NCBI GenBank assembly: GCA_028583605.1
Contig: CM053331.1
Location: 9,904,857 to 9,968,856 of the forward strand
Reading direction: 5' to 3'
DNA: 64,000 bases
From: Dastarcus helophoroides
Lineage: Eukaryota > Arthropoda > Insecta > Coleoptera > Bothrideridae
The stretch's first letter is position 1. Every line of letters begins with the position of its first letter. The position numbers were made by a program, and so were the translations under genes. Of this stretch, positions 45,802-58,444 are shown piece after piece. The notes below the pieces were generated by a model. That model was not told the origin of the DNA. It worked only from the letters and a program-made list of their open reading frames with translations, and searched no databases.

Positions 45802-46600
45802 AAAATTTACTTTTTTTCTTAACATTAGGCTTTTCTCGGAATCAAGACTATTTTCAAATTTCGCTTTTATTCAAAATTGGTTTTATATTTTTATTAATTT
45901 TTTACCTTTTTGAAATTACACTTTCTGGCACTTTTCATTTTATTCTTATTCGGGTGGGTATTTTTCAAAATTTGAAAATGTTGATGGTTTTTGTTAAAAT
46001 TCCCCTTTTCTCCAAAATTGTTATTTGCGGAGATTTTTCTAAATTTCCATTTCGACATGTTTTTTTTCTCGCTTTTATTTCAAAATTTAACTTTTTAACT
46101 CATTTTCAACATTATTCTCAGAATTTAATTCGATTTTCATTAGGAAACGACGGCGTTGTGTAAAACGGGACCTTTTTCTCAAAATTTTGAGTTTATTTAT
46201 TTGTTTTTCGAAATGTTGGCATTATTTCCAAAATTGATTATTTTCCGAAATTTATCTTCTGGTTTTTACCAGCGTTTTTCCAAATTCGATATTTTTCCTA
46301 AATTTATATTTTTTTATTAAAATTTCGATATTTTCTGAAATTTTCATCTTTTAAAATTTGCTCTTTTAACGCAAATTTGACTTTTTCTTAAAATCCGCCT
46401 TTTTTCAATATTTGAAATTTATTCCCAAATTTGACTTTCTCTGAGCTTTCTTCAAATTTTACTTTTTTCGCTAAATGATGATTTATTAAGAAAATTTTTA
46501 TTTATATATTATTTTTTTTAGAGATTTTCGCTTTATTGTAAAATTTTTACCAAATTTTTTGTCTAAGGTTCTAAAGTAACATTGCGGTGATAATAGAACA
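45802..46600. repeat. Degenerate T-rich array 7
   Basis: Same tttttctcaaaattttgac style as the other arrays; continues the sequence broken by the Gypsy insertion at 41060. Includes the motif-free open frame 45780-46163. Confidence 0.55.
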
Positions 46601-46990
46601 AAAAAATGTTTGAAAAGTGTTTTTTTTTAATTCTGAGAGGAGGAACTTTTACCTTTTTTCTTAACATTTTGACAATGTGTCAAAATTTAGATAAAAAAGA
46701 TAACGTTAATATATAATATTTTTGAATTTTTTGGTTTGTGTAATCAGATAAAAATATAAGTGAAAATTATGTCTTTTTTGCCATGCATATAAACATTTTT
46801 GGGAAAATGTATCATTTGCTAGTTTAAATCAGGATTTTTGAAGAAAAATCAAAATCCATCCATACAGTGTGAGACAAAAGCCTGGAATAGCTAAATTGTT
46901 TCGCAAAATATTCTTTTCTTGAAAAAACACTCGAAAGAGTCAAAAGTTATTTTAAATGTACTATTTCTTGAAATACTAAAACTTTATGTA

Positions 46991-48439
46991 CAGAGTGTCC
47001 CATTTCTGGTACTTTTCGGGGGTATTAGACTTATTAATAAAGATAGAATGTTGGGATTTTCACTTTAGCGTCCTATTTTTATAACTGTAGTTTTTAAGCT
47101 ACAGGCTGATTTTGAGAATCTTTACTTTTTTGGCCATGCCTCATATTTCCGTTATGACTTCTTACATTAAAAAGGTAGAAACTGAACTTTATAAAGTTGT
47201 TTACGTTTAGTTTAGTGGCGCAGTCAGTTTTTTCTAGAAGGTCAAGTTTTTGAGGTGTTAACCACTATGATATTTCTTAATTGGAACACCCCATATATTA
47301 TTTTTTATATTGGTTAAACCTAATTTGAGCCTTTCAAAAATATATAGTTGTTGACGTTTATTTTAAAAACCAAGTTCAAAATCCAATATTTTTATAATTT
47401 TTGCTTTGCTTATAGCAGTAGGCTATGATTAATTTATTAGAAACAAATGCAAAATTCATAATTATTCTAAAAATTCGACCCTTCAAAAGTTACTTTAAAA
47501 TTTTTCTATATTTTTAGTTGTGTATTAAAAATTATTGGTATTTATATTTTTTCAAAATTCTTTGATCCTCAAATCTTGTTATAGCATCTAATTTCTCTAT
47601 TTTTCAACGAGATGAGCAAGTTGATAATCCTGCCATAACACTGTTATTTCCTTTTCCCTTCATGTTGCTGAACTTCGTAAAGGAGTTGGTTTGGCGTACG
47701 GAGTCATTCAGCACATACCAATAATTCTGGTAAATTCAGTTAAAAAAGTAACAGAAATATATCAATATTGCATTCAAAAATAAGTTTCTAATTTTGAAAA
47801 TAATCTTTAAAAAATTTTTTGTTTTTATTAGATAGAGCTTTTGTGTTTTTACGATAAAGTGAAATATGCAATATTGATTGGATTTTAATACAGAATTGAA
47901 AATATTGCAATTTGCTTTTAAAGAGTTAAATTCTTTGAATAATTATTAATTTTGCCTTTGTTTCTAGTAAATTAGTCATAGCCTACTGCTATAAATTATA
48001 AAAATATCGAATTTTGAGCTTGTTTTTGAAAATAAACCTTAACAACTATATATCTTTTAAAAGCCCAAATTACGCTTAATCAACATTAAAAGTAATACAT
48101 AGGGTATTCCACTTAAAAAGATATAACGTTGGTTAATATCTCAAAAATTTGACCTTTTAGCAAAAGATTCATTACGCCACTGAATTAAACGTAAACATCT
48201 GCACCAAGATCAGTTTTTACCTTTCTGGTGTAAGTAGACATAATGAAGATATAAGGCATGGTTAAAAAGTGAAGATTTTCAAAATCCCCCTGTAGCTTTA
48301 AAACTAAGACAGCTATGATAAATTTGAGACTGGAATTCTTCATTTGATCAAAAAGTAGGACAGTAAAGTGAAAATCCTAGCACCCTATCTTTAATAAAAA
48401 GTCCAATATCCAGGAAAGTGCAGAAAATGGGACACCCTG
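46991..48439. mobile_element. Foldback Tc1/mariner-like MITE, 1449 bp
   Basis: It starts CAGAGTGTCCCATTTCTGG and ends with the near complement, GAAAATGGGACACCCTG, with TA on each side (46989-46990, 48440-48441). The arms match inward for about 500 bp or more (caccctatctttaataaa against its complement, ctacaggctg, catgcct, gtttacgttta.tt.agtggcg, tagcagtaggctatga). No transposase. The gtgtccc terminus differs from that of the 27.2-kb element, so these are two families with the same design. Confidence 0.8.
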
Positions 48440-48660
48440 TACAGTAATCTACCTTTGGTAACAATTTTTTTTTATGTTCAATCCACTGACAAAATTTAAC
48501 CCTATTTGAGGTAACATACGATAAAAATATGTAGATAAGCGGAGATAACTACCACCCCGTCAGTATATCGCCTTCACCAGGATTTTAGCAAACGATAGGC
48601 CTTAAATGGCTTCTTCAATGTCGGTTATAAATTTCAATTTGATAGGTAAACAATTTTTTT

Positions 48661-49064
48661 TTTTATTTTAGGTTACCGAGCCCAGTTGGTAACATGTTTA
48701 AATTCTTATTTAAATAAATGAATTTTTTTGTTTTTAAAAAACATTTTTGACACATGACAATAAGATATCAAAAATTCTTGAAACGTCACCTCATGACATC
48801 TGTACGAAGATAGGTTAGTAGTTTTCATAAAAACGAAAAACAAAGGACAAATAGAAATGATGAAACAATTAGCTATAAATAAAAAAGTCAAAATACAAAA
48901 GAGTAAAATAATTTGGTATAAAAGTAAGATACAAAAAATAAAAAATGTTCGTAGTATTGGACATAGATATTTTGTTTTCATAAGTACTCGACAGCAATGC
49001 CATAACGTGGAATAAATAAAGGAGTAAACTTTTTTGTACTGGGCTCGGTAAGCTAAAATAAAAA
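48661..49064. repeat. Inverted repeat pair TTTTATTTTAG..TTACCGAGCCCAGT, 404-bp unit
   Basis: 48661-48686 and the complement of 49038-49064 match at all but one or two positions. The 129-codon minus-strand open frame between them (48706-49095) is very hydrophobic and A+T-driven, with no motif, and I do not call it a gene. Probably a small MITE; no target duplication was confirmed. Confidence 0.55.
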
Positions 49065-49099
49065 ATTTTGTCAGACGAGTCAATAAGAATCTCAAATTG

Positions 49100-50750
49100 A
49101 AAAAGAAAAGAAAACGATGGATAAAGTTGTTATAGAGTTATTAACTAAATAATTTTATTTTTTTACCTATTTTAAAATTTTATAACTCGAAAATTAAATT
49201 TTTTTTACTAAGCTTTATTCTGATAATGCCATTTTTTTATCCTCCCATATTTACTCTCAAGCATTGTGGGTGCTTGTTGTACATATATTAGAAATGTAAA
49301 TGCTTTGTTCGTTATCAGGCCAGGTGACGAATTACAATTTTTTTAGAGAAATTTATCCCGTGTACATAAAGTCCATCAGGCTAAAATGCAAACTTGAGTT
49401 AAAGCCATTAGCACTTTTTGTCGATTTCGATTTAGATAAGTATCGTGGCAATCTTTAACAGACATTCACATAGAATTAGCTGTCGTAATCGAATGTACAT
49501 TATTTGAAATTGTCAAGCAGAAAGAAACAAGCATTCAACTTATTCTTACTACCGAAGAATTAGATCACTTGTGTGCCGTCACATAATAAGTTATTTTATC
49601 GTGACAATGGTGAATGTTAGCTTCTTAAAAGAATCATATATTTCGGTGAATTTCTATTATTGAAAGTGGCGTCATATACTTTTTTAATCGCTAATACCCT
49701 GAAAAAGCAAAGGGCCAAGAATTTTGCACATAATATCCGCACAACCTGTCTGCTAAGGTAAAGGAGTTTCTGGTAAATTTTCTTGACACGACTTTATTAC
49801 TTTTAGTATGGTTTATCACTTTTTTCATTAGTAAGTGTGGTCTAGGAAAACCGAGATTTATTAATTTTATTTTAAAGTTGTGTTTCTGTGCCTTATTTTT
49901 ATTAGTTTAGTTACTAACGGAATTTATACTTGCTATATTTTCTAGGAATACCGAAAAGATATTAATATTCCACGCACGTGAAAACTATCGTTAAAAACTT
50001 CAGAAATGTATGGCAATTGACAAATTGTCCTGGTGACTTGTAACAGCCGAGTTCTGTCCCCACTACTTTGACACCGCTTCAGGTGGATTTCAGTGTAGAG
50101 GATGCAAAGTTATATGCAAGATATCCAAAACAACAAGCCCCACCTAGGTGACAACAGACTACTGCGTTTAAATTAGGTTTTGAGTCTGAGGTAGTATTAA
50201 CTTTTGATTGTAACTTTCTGATATGTTTGATAACAAATACTATTTTATTATTATTAAAAATATCAGAAAAGTGACATACAAATTAGTTATTTATAATTAA
50301 TGTGTTGTATTACATAGAGTGACCATTTCAAAAGAACAATCTTTATTCTTTATTATTTGAGTCAACTCGTAACATTTTAAATGGGAAAAGGAGTTAAATG
50401 ATACTTTATTTGAAACGTCGTTTAATTGCCTTTTTAAAAATACAAAATACTTTACCTTTATTTTCAGCACTTTTCGAAAAATCAGGGAATCCTCCCAAAC
50501 AAATCATAGATGCGAAAAACAGTAATTATATCAATATTGTTTAAATTAATTGGTTAAAATTGATGAAACTGAAATCAAATACCCGTTTGAGGCTTTCTTT
50601 CGCTTCTTGCTGAGAGAATATTTAAATCCTTGGTAGAAACAAAAAAGAAAATGATAAGATGGTACCAAATGTTCAGAGGCGAAAAGAAGGTAATGCATTC
50701 TTCAGTTTTTTGTTAAATATTTTATTATTTACCTTCACTGGTAATGCAGT
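49100..50750. other. 1.6 kb without a gene
   Basis: A+T-rich, no recognisable frame. 50300-50640 may be the 5' part of the mariner-like element that follows. Confidence 0.35.
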
Positions 50751-50754
50751 TTTG

Positions 50755-51426
50755 CGAATCTAAGGTTGTGTTTCAAGGAAGAACAGAGATTATTTTCATT
50801 TATGGAGAATCGGAAATATGTGCTAGAAGAATGGGCATGTTAAAAAACAAAACTGCCGATACTTGGAACAATGAAAATCCGCGATATTTAAGGTAAGATA
50901 ATTTACAGTATCCAGACAAAATTAACGTATGGTCTGATACACTTAAAAATGCAGTTGTTGGGCTTATATTCATTGAAGGAAACCTAACTGGTGAGCGCTA
51001 CTTGATGATATAATAGACCCCTTAATAGCAGATAATTTAGAAAATCAAGTTAATGAAGCTAGTATTGTTGTTTTGCAAGAAGATCTTTGCTTCCAACAAG
51101 ATGGAGCTCCACCACATTAATTTCTTCCGTTTAGGCAATGGTTACAGAACAGGTGTCCTGACAGAAGGATTGGTAGAATAGGAGCAATCGAATGGCCACT
51201 ACGATCACCCGATTTACCGCCTCTAATTTTTTTTCTATGGGAATACCTTAAATCGATTATTTATAAAACACACTTTTGAGATTTGGAAGAATTGAAGGAA
51301 AGAATTACAGCTGCGTGTAGAGAAATTGAAGTACAAGTTTCTCAGAACGTTAGGGAGGTATTCGGGAGCAGACTATATCATTGTTTAGAAAGTAATGGAC
51401 AATACTTAAAGAATTTAATTAAGTAA
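50755..51426 (+). pseudogene. Mariner-superfamily transposase relic
   Basis: The plus strand starts with EIIFIYGESEICARR, the N-terminal helix-turn-helix phrase (DMVLVYGE....AARIY) of this insect mariner-like family. In several frames follow YPDKINVWSDTLKNAVVGL, IFIEGNLTGERYL, the FQQDGAPPH catalytic Asp phrase (out of frame), QWLQNRCPDRRIGRIGAIEW-like sequence, and the RSPDLPPL(D) third acidic region with FFLWEYLKS. It ends ...NGQYLKNLIK and TAA at 51426. Many stops and frameshifts; about 220 of ~350 residues can be traced. The transposase would cut and paste at TA sites. Its terminal repeats were not found. Confidence 0.75.
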
Positions 51427-51676
51427 ACTACTTTTTACCAACTTGTTCATGTTTCACTACAATTACATTTATAACCAGGTGGTAGACTGGAACATTCAGT
51501 CGTCCGAGATAGTACCACCCCACGCATCACTAGGAGGCGATGAAATGATGCTTATATCATGTTTCCGTCTCTGACTCGTGAGTCGATTCCTGCTATTCTT
51601 CCTTCCTCATCCTGTGCGTTTCCTTATTTTCTTTCTTCATCTACTTTGATACTTTCTTCTAATTATTAAAAACAAA

Positions 51677-52977
51677 ATGATGGATCCTCTTCGTGCAAAA
51701 AATTCTGGACGTACCCTTTCGTTCGGATGTCTGGGTGGAGAGTGTTCGAGGGAATCCAAAATCGACGAAAAATTTTAATGTACCACGGGCCAAGTTTCTT
51801 TCAAAAAATTCATTTAAAACTCAATTTTGTAACATTCGGGGTCTAAACTCAAATCTAAACTCGGTTCATCAACACCTTCAAAATGAAAGACCCCATGTGC
51901 TGTCTCTGACAGAAACCCAAGTCTCCCCATCCATCATTACAGTTCATTTTCTTTGCCGTAACTACGACTTGCACACAAAATTTCGATACAAGAGGGGAAT
52001 TTGTACTTTTACGCGAAGCGATCTGTCCTGTTAACGAGAAGAAGCACTGGAATCTGCTGATAATGATGTGATTTGACTGAAAATTTGCTCCAAAAGCCAA
52101 GAAATATTCATTTGTTCACTTTATTTATCTCCAAACGATCCCTCATACGGACAGCTTTTCTACTATCTCTCCGTAACCTTTGATCATCTACAGACGAATT
52201 ATCCAAACGCTGAGGTTGTCTTTCTTGGTGACTTCAATGTACACAACATCCCCTGGTTAAGGTTTTTTTCCAAACTGGCGACGCGGGAAGGATGGCAGAG
52301 GCTTTCGCCATTACTTGTGGATTATTCCAATTATTTGAGGAGCCCACAAGATTTTCTTATGTTGATACCGATCAACCTAATCTACTCGACCTTTTCCTTA
52401 CAAATTCACCAAATTCGTATTAAATCTCTGTGACATCACTGCTTGGAAATTCGGATCAAAAGCTTGTAGCAGCCTCTCGCTCGCTTCATATTCCTTTCCA
52501 GACGCAGTCCCGTAGGGCACTTTAACTCTGCAAACTGCTCTCTTGGATTCAACCCAAAGAAGAACGATTCTCCTAATTGATGACGAAAGTCTGACCGATT
52601 CTCTCGAAACATTAGAGCACAAGCGTATGGTTGGTGACTGGTTTCTTTTCTACAGGTAATATCATGGAAGATGCTCGCTGAAACTAATAAGATTGATCCC
52701 CCCAAGGGCAAGGTTCTTGAGGCATACTAGACAGTCGGAGACAGCAAATTCCTGTATGGTCCAGCTTGACACAGTGAGGACTTCTGTCTATGGAGACACT
52801 TTTTTCTATAGAACTTCCAAGTTCTGGAACTTGTTATCGAAAGGAATTTTTCCCAAAAATTACAATCTGTCCTCGTTTAAGAAGGCGGTTCATCGCCATC
52901 TATCCTTTTTCCGCATCCTACTCGCAGTGCTTTCAAAGCATAATGGGTTTTCCCTTTGCGAGTGGATTAAACTTTAA
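51677..52977 (+). pseudogene. LINE ORF2 with endonuclease joined to C-terminal tail, RT deleted
   Basis: 51780-52480 encodes an APE-type endonuclease: FCNIRGLNSNLNSVHQHL, HVLSLTETQVSP, a gap, VVFLGDFNVHNIPWL, EAFAITCGLFQLFEEPT, QPNLLDLFLTNSP and LLGNSDQKLVAASRS (the catalytic SDH-type His is replaced by Gln). The frame changes several times and stops occur (52032). From 52693 the sequence is the C-terminal end of the same kind of ORF2: PRARFLRHTRQSETANSCM, VRTSVYGDTFFYRTSKFWNL and YNLSSFKKAVHRHL. The RT that should lie between, over 500 codons, is absent; the junction is about 52600-52690. 51470-51676 may be its 5' leader. CR1/jockey-like. Not functional. Confidence 0.8.
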
Positions 52978-53299
52978 AAAAAACCTAGCTTGTTTATGAG
53001 TTTTTCCTGATTTTTCGAAAACTATTGAACAGGTCAAATATGTAGTACACCTAAAAACTCAATTAAATGACCTTTCAAATGAGGTATCGCTTAACCCCTT
53101 TTCCATTTAAAATTTTAGGAACTGACTCTTCATCTCAAGGGTTTATGTAATTTAATTGAAAATTACATGAAAAGATGTCTCCCTTAAAAATAAAATTGAC
53201 ATGTTTTTGCCTAGTTTCATATTTTATAAATGCGGTGGTAGGTTTTCAAATGACACAAAGGATAATCATTATTCATGAAAGAAATACTTTGGTCTAGAT

Positions 53300-53962
53300 C
53301 AGAGGTCGGCAACCTTTTTTGGACGGCGGGCCATTTTCAAAATAAAATTTTTTATGCGGGCCGCATTTTCAAATGTAACTTAAATTGTTCTTTTTTATCA
53401 TATACGAGTATAAATATTGTTAAAAATGAATACAGAAAAAATTTATTTTTTATCGACATGCTATAATAGCAATTATGTCAGGGAACAAAAATTTTACAAT
53501 TCTTAAGAGGGGAAAAAAAGAAAATACAATTCCAATTACATATGTATAAATATGTAAATATAAAATATATAATGTATTAAGGAAAATAGTTTATCTTTCA
53601 TTTTATTCGTTCATTAAAGTACAATGCGCCTTTTGTTCTTGAATATTGTTTGATAATTCATTTAAGTCCGGTTGTGTTTGGGATATTGAGATAATCAACA
53701 AGTTTTGTAATTTTCATCCGTTAACCTCGTTCTATATTTTGATTTTATTAAATTCATGGGGAACGGGGATTAAACTTGCGCAGTAAAATAGGTTTCCCAC
53801 TATGCTTCTGTTAGCGCGAATTTTTGTTATCGGCCACATTTCGACACGCTCACGCTCTAAATTTGTTGATTTTTCCTAAAATTATATTAGTACTTTGGCG
53901 GGCTGCGCAAAAAGTTGCGAAGGGCCGCATGCGGCCCGCGGGTCGCAGGTTGCCGACTCCTG
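53300..53962. mobile_element. hAT MITE, 663 bp, with 8-bp target duplication
   Basis: It starts CAGAGGTCGGCAACC and ends with the complement of CAGGAGTCGGCAACC. GTCTAGAT stands on both sides (53292-53299, 53963-53970), an exact 8-bp duplication as in hAT transposition. The subterminal regions are G+C-rich and inverted (gcgggccgc against gcggcccgc). No transposase. The exact duplication points to a fairly recent insertion. Confidence 0.9.
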
Positions 53963-53974
53963 GTCTAGATGAAG

Positions 53975-55490
53975 GAAAATAATCAATTTTACAATCTGGA
54001 GTCAATTTAACATGAAAAAAATTTTGAGATAACTTTCGAAAGAATCTAAACCTAAAAGGTTTACCAAATATATGAAATTTTAATTTAACTGTAGTGTTGA
54101 GCTTCGTAACAGTTCTTCTGTTGTTAAATTCATAGGAACAAAAGTCAATACTCCTAAATTTTACGCTTAAACAAAAACAATCGGAATACATAATAATCCT
54201 AAATGTTTCTCCTCTAATGGAGAATCCCCGTACAAAGGCTATCAGTACACACGCGATATTGGTAAAAACAGAATTGTAATTTTTTACCATTCCCTTTCGA
54301 CCGTGTTAGTATGCTTGTCTGAGCCGCATTTGTAACTTTCATTACATAACAACGGGTATTTACGTTGCGACATGTGGAGCTTTATACAAAATAAAATTTT
54401 ATAATAGTAATAAATCTGCTGTAAAAAGGAAGGTTCTGCACGCTTCGGGCTAAATTTGTACTTTGAATGACAATAATTCCATGATTTGCGGAAATATCAA
54501 CTCGGGCATTGTATATCTGTTTCTCTCCATTTTCATAATATACTATCTGATACGTCTGCAGGACAAAATTCATTAAAGCTACAGATTGAAAAAAAAATGG
54601 GTCTCAAGCTACAAAGGTTATTAACTTTGGATACAATGATAAAAAAAATTCTAGAATATTCCAGGAGTTTTGTATTGACAAGCAGGCTATGCTTTCATAT
54701 GTAAGCTAAAAATTTAATTTCGAGCAACTTTTCTCAACAATTTTGCCCGCAGCGTTAAGTTTTCGGGCGCTTTCTCTTTATTGCTTTAAAATTTGTATTT
54801 TCTTCATCTCGCGTGGTTTTAAAACGTGCAAAAAAAATTATGGAGAATGACTTTTTTTCGAAAATTGAAATCTTTTGTTCATTTATAGTAAAGAAACTTG
54901 AACTAGATACATCCAGTATAAGTACTCCCTCATCAAGAAATCCCCAAAACTATTAAACTTGCAAGTTTTTTATATGAAGTAAGCATGCGCTAATAAAGGA
55001 TTTCTTGAAATTCGACCGCTAAGGGGGTGAAAATGTGTATCAAATTTGAACCAGACTTCGGCTTACTCTCAATAAAGTAAACAACTTGTTGTATTGTGCT
55101 GTCTATATATAGTGATGATTTATTGGTTAACCGATTGCCCGGGGAAAGGGTCACCATTAAATTTACAATTAACAATAAACGAAACACTTAAATACAGTAA
55201 TATGTAAATAATATCTTAGACGAACGGTAATAGAAACCCACAACGATAAAACTCTTAACGCGGGCAAGCTGACAAATGGTTGTCCACACGAATTTATCCA
55301 AGTTTTTCTATTTTCTAAGGAAACGGACCGAAAGTGCCCAATGCAGTTTTTTATTTTGCATATTTCAGGATTTTTTTTCTACACTGGTATGATAAATTTG
55401 TTTCTGTTCAGTTAATACAAAAGCAGTCAAGTTAGATAATTAAGCCCTAATTTGAAATAAGGGTATGTTAAGTCTACATATTTTGTTTTA
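53975..55490. other. 1.5 kb without a supportable gene
   Basis: Open frames 53850-54290 (minus) and 54486-54704 show no motif, and the first overlaps the hAT MITE. 55130-55150 has ttgcccggggaaaggg in otherwise A+T-rich DNA. Confidence 0.35.
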
Positions 55491-55494
55491 TATA

Positions 55495-56656
55495 CAGTAT
55501 GTTCATTAAGAAACGTTCCTCGGTTTTAGGAAAACTATTGAAGATTTTTTGATTTTTTCTTTTTAATTGAAAGAACGTTAAAATGCTAACAGCGCAACTA
55601 CTTATAACATGGTCCAATCCCCATTGCTTTCCAGATTAGCCTATCACCCTTTGAGCATACTTCCTACCAGCTTTTTAGCATATCCTAGGAGTAGTAGGCT
55701 CCATGTCTCTCTGATTTTTCGTGAAAGCTATTTGAAGATGAAAACACGTGTTCCTGCAAGTTTCCTCATTGCAGTGCTCCAAAAAATTTTCATTGGATTT
55801 GCATCAAGAGACTGTGAAAACCAGTTTAAAGTTAAATGCCAGTTTCTACTCTCCATGAGGTACAGAGGCGACTCCAATGTTTTGGATCATTGTCCTCCCC
55901 TAAAATCCAGTCTTCGCTTTTAACACTAAACATCTTCTGAACAAGCTTTAGAAAACCACGTTTATAAATCAAGACGATTTTCTGAGCAGTAAGTTCTGCA
56001 TAAAGAGCTTTAAGCCCCTAAAACCGTGCTCTGAGTAACATCCCCAAACATGGAGTTTTGCTGGGTGTTTGATGGTTCACTGAAGCAATGGCTCACCAGC
56101 ATACCTTATGAAAGCCCATGGCCAGAATGATACTTTGTCAGAAAAAATTACATTGGACCAATCTCAGTCGAGATTCTCGACAGCCCAGATCTTGCATTTT
56201 TTCCTGTAGGTCTTCGAAAACAACGGGTTTTTACCTCGTGCTTCGATATTGTATGCTTTTTTCAGCCAAATGGTGTTTATGCTGACGTCAACTCCTCTCT
56301 TAGCTAGCTTGGCTTTGGTTTCAGGTAACTGTAGAGTAGGATTGCGTCTAAACAGCTGTAAGATGACTTTATCCTGCAATTTTATTGTCATTTCCGATTT
56401 GCCTCTACCGGGAAGATCTTCGTTGGCTTTATAGGATTCAACCCACCTCTTCACGAATGTCTTTGACTTTTTTAAATATTTAGCTGCCGCACTGTAAGAT
56501 ATGCGTGGATCTTTTGGTTGACAGTTCCAAAGATAGTAAAACAATTTAGTATCCGCGACGTGGCAACCGAATGCACTTTTTCATCAACAAGTCTATAAAA
56601 GCCAAATCATGAACAGTTTTTAAAAAATCGAGGAACGTTTCTTGTTGAACCGACTG
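55495..56656 (-). mobile_element. Tc1-like DNA transposon, 1162 bp, inactive
   Basis: TIRs: CAGTATGTTCATTAAGAAAC at 55495, with aacgttcctcg further in, and the matching complement ending at 56656 (cgaggaacgtttcttgttga, then accgactg). TA target duplication at 55493-55494 and 56657-56658. The transposase relic fills the interior on the minus strand. Size and layout are those of a full Tc1-like element. Confidence 0.88.
55608..56584 (-). pseudogene. Tc1-like transposase, broken
   Basis: Minus strand. 56544-56164 is the DNA-binding half: YSAAAKYLKKSKTFVKRWVE (first HTH), GRGKSEMTIKLQDKVILQLF, and a second HTH ending KCIWAVENLD-like KCKIWAVENLD. A stop follows. Then come the catalytic half pieces SNVIFSDKVSF (first Asp), HVWGCYSEHGFRGLK, LTAQKIVLIYKRG, WILGEDNDPKHWSRLC (second Asp, EDNDPKH signature) and, after more stops, SLLMQIQ*KFFGAL, where the third acidic residue should be, and a tail with AKSMPKR-like sequence. 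EDNDPKH and the spacing put it in the DD34E Tc1 group. At least five stops or frameshifts in the catalytic half. Confidence 0.88.
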
Positions 56657-56659
56657 TAC

Positions 56660-57087
56660 GTAGATGTATTCATATTTTCCCTGTCTATTAATCCTTAACA
56701 CCGCAATTGTTTGAAATTTTTTATGAAAACAAATGCATATAAAATATTTTATAATGCATATTTTGCAAGTATTTTAGGGCATATTGCATGCATATTTTTT
56801 ACCTTTTTTGCTGCATATAATCCCAGCTCTAGTAATGAGTAATGTGTAATGTGTGTAATGTGTAGCGACTGCAGTGACAAAGTAGCAAATTGTTATGTAG
56901 CAACTCAACACTAGTGATCAATGCATATTTTATCTTTTTACGAAGTCACTTATTTTTTCTATTTTTTTCATCATTTAAAGCTAAACATTTGAGATCTTGA
57001 GGTGAAAACTTCTTTAGACGCGTTAAACAATTTTTGATAGGGAGAAAATTTATTATTTCACGTCACCATCACGCTAATTCCCATTAC
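56660..57087. other. No gene seen
   Basis: Short A+T-rich gap between the Tc1-like element and the hAT pair. 56830-56860 has a small gtaatgtgtaatgtgtgtaatgtgt repeat. Confidence 0.4.
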
Positions 57088-57095
57088 TACAATAC

Positions 57096-58444
57096 CAGTG
57101 GCGGCTGGTCTTATAGAGCGCAAGAGCGCGCGCACCTCGTGAAATGAGTGATTAATTGTTTTCTGTTTAATGTAAATAGCAAGGATTTATCACATTTTTA
57201 AGTACTAAAAATAATGATCTCTTAATTAATTAGTACTTGTGCGTTTGTATGTTTTCTTCCATTGTGAGGAAATTTAAATAAGTTGGTGCGCTCAGAACTA
57301 AGCACTTAGCGTGCCTGCTGTACGATTCCACTCAACGGCATCCTCGCGTTACGTAGAAACAATAATCTACGGAGCGCTCATTAAAGTTAGCGCAGTACGC
57401 CGCTCCCCCACGGAATGTTGTCGGATGATGAGTACGAGACAGAGTTTGAAGTGAAATATTTATGGTTTATGTATTAAGATTTCTGTTACAACTGTTGTCT
57501 TAATTTTGTTTCGAAATGAAGGATAGATTTTCATATCGTCAACCAATTATATTTCGATTATCTAATTATTAACATAAAGATAACTCATATGAGTTACCAA
57601 TTTTATTACGTATAATACATCTGCAATCAATCTGGCAGCAGCATATCTTGTTACATCTGTCTGCGCTATCTGTTATTGTTGTGATTGGCTGTATCGTATG
57701 ATTTATATATTAAAACAAATTTTAAAATGAGTGACACGGACTGAACACTTTGAAGGTTTAAAACTCTAAATGTTCAATCATTTAAATTATAATGAAAGTT
57801 ACGAGAATGTTTTGTGTATTACTATTATGCATTACTGCTTAACGAGGAAAAAAAAGTAATTAACTCATAAATGCTAAATGCCTACGTGTCGGCTGATCTG
57901 ATTGCGATTGCTAATTGTTCCGCTTACAGGCCTAACTGCTAATAGTACCGCTATTTACAAAAAGGTAACGGCACCCATTCTAGGGCGTAATAATTAATTT
58001 GTTGATCTGGTATTTCATTCTAAATTATAGAAAAAATAGTTCGTTGAATAAACACCCACCACTAATTATTATACATTGTCAGTATGCAAGAAAATTTGAA
58101 GTGTATCTTTGTCAGTGTCAGTATTCTGTTTTAGGTTTTAGAAAATTTATTTGTGTTTTTAAAATGAATAGCATTTTTATTTTAAAAAGCGATTTTGGTA
58201 AGCTTCCACTGAAAGAAAAAGTGAAAGCAAAAGAACTAGGTAGGCGTTTGTCAGTGTTAAAATTGGAATAAAAATGTGAAAAATAAATAAAAAAATAAAA
58301 CACTATTAAATACCGCGCCTTACAAAAAGCGTTTGTTTGTCCTAAAGTTAATACCTTGCTACGGTATTGAAGTCACCTAAACTTTAACTATTAATATTTT
58401 TTACATCTGCGCCCTCCCTGTTAAAAAGTCACCAGCCGTCACTG
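57096..58444 (+). mobile_element. hAT element copy A
   Basis: 1349 bp with CAGTGGCGGCTGGT termini. Shares agagcgcaagagcgcgcgc, gtaaataagttggtgcgc-type and atgagtacgagacagagtttg blocks with copy B in the same order, and has about 300 bp more. Encodes only a short transposase relic near 58164. Confidence 0.75.
58164..58271 (+). pseudogene. hAT transposase N-terminal relic
   Basis: MNSIFILKSDFGKLPLKEKV, then KAKELGRRLSVLKLE and a stop. The pattern (LxxxFxxLPLxxKxxxKxLGRPxPxL) resembles the start of TTF-zinc-finger hAT transposases of insects. Only 36 residues remain, so the call rests mainly on its position inside a hAT copy. Confidence 0.45.

Noticed and set aside
46860..46885. tacagtgtgagacaaaagcc as a mariner end
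   Set aside because: No inverted partner with a TA duplication was found; similar single ends at 34131 and 13203 were rejected for the same reason.
48706..49095. 129-codon minus frame with membrane-like segments
   Set aside because: Hydrophobicity follows from A+T bias, and it lies between the arms of a small inverted-repeat element.
53850..54290. 146-codon minus frame
   Set aside because: Its C-terminal part crosses the end of the hAT MITE and its 8-bp duplication, so it cannot be an old host gene; no motif.
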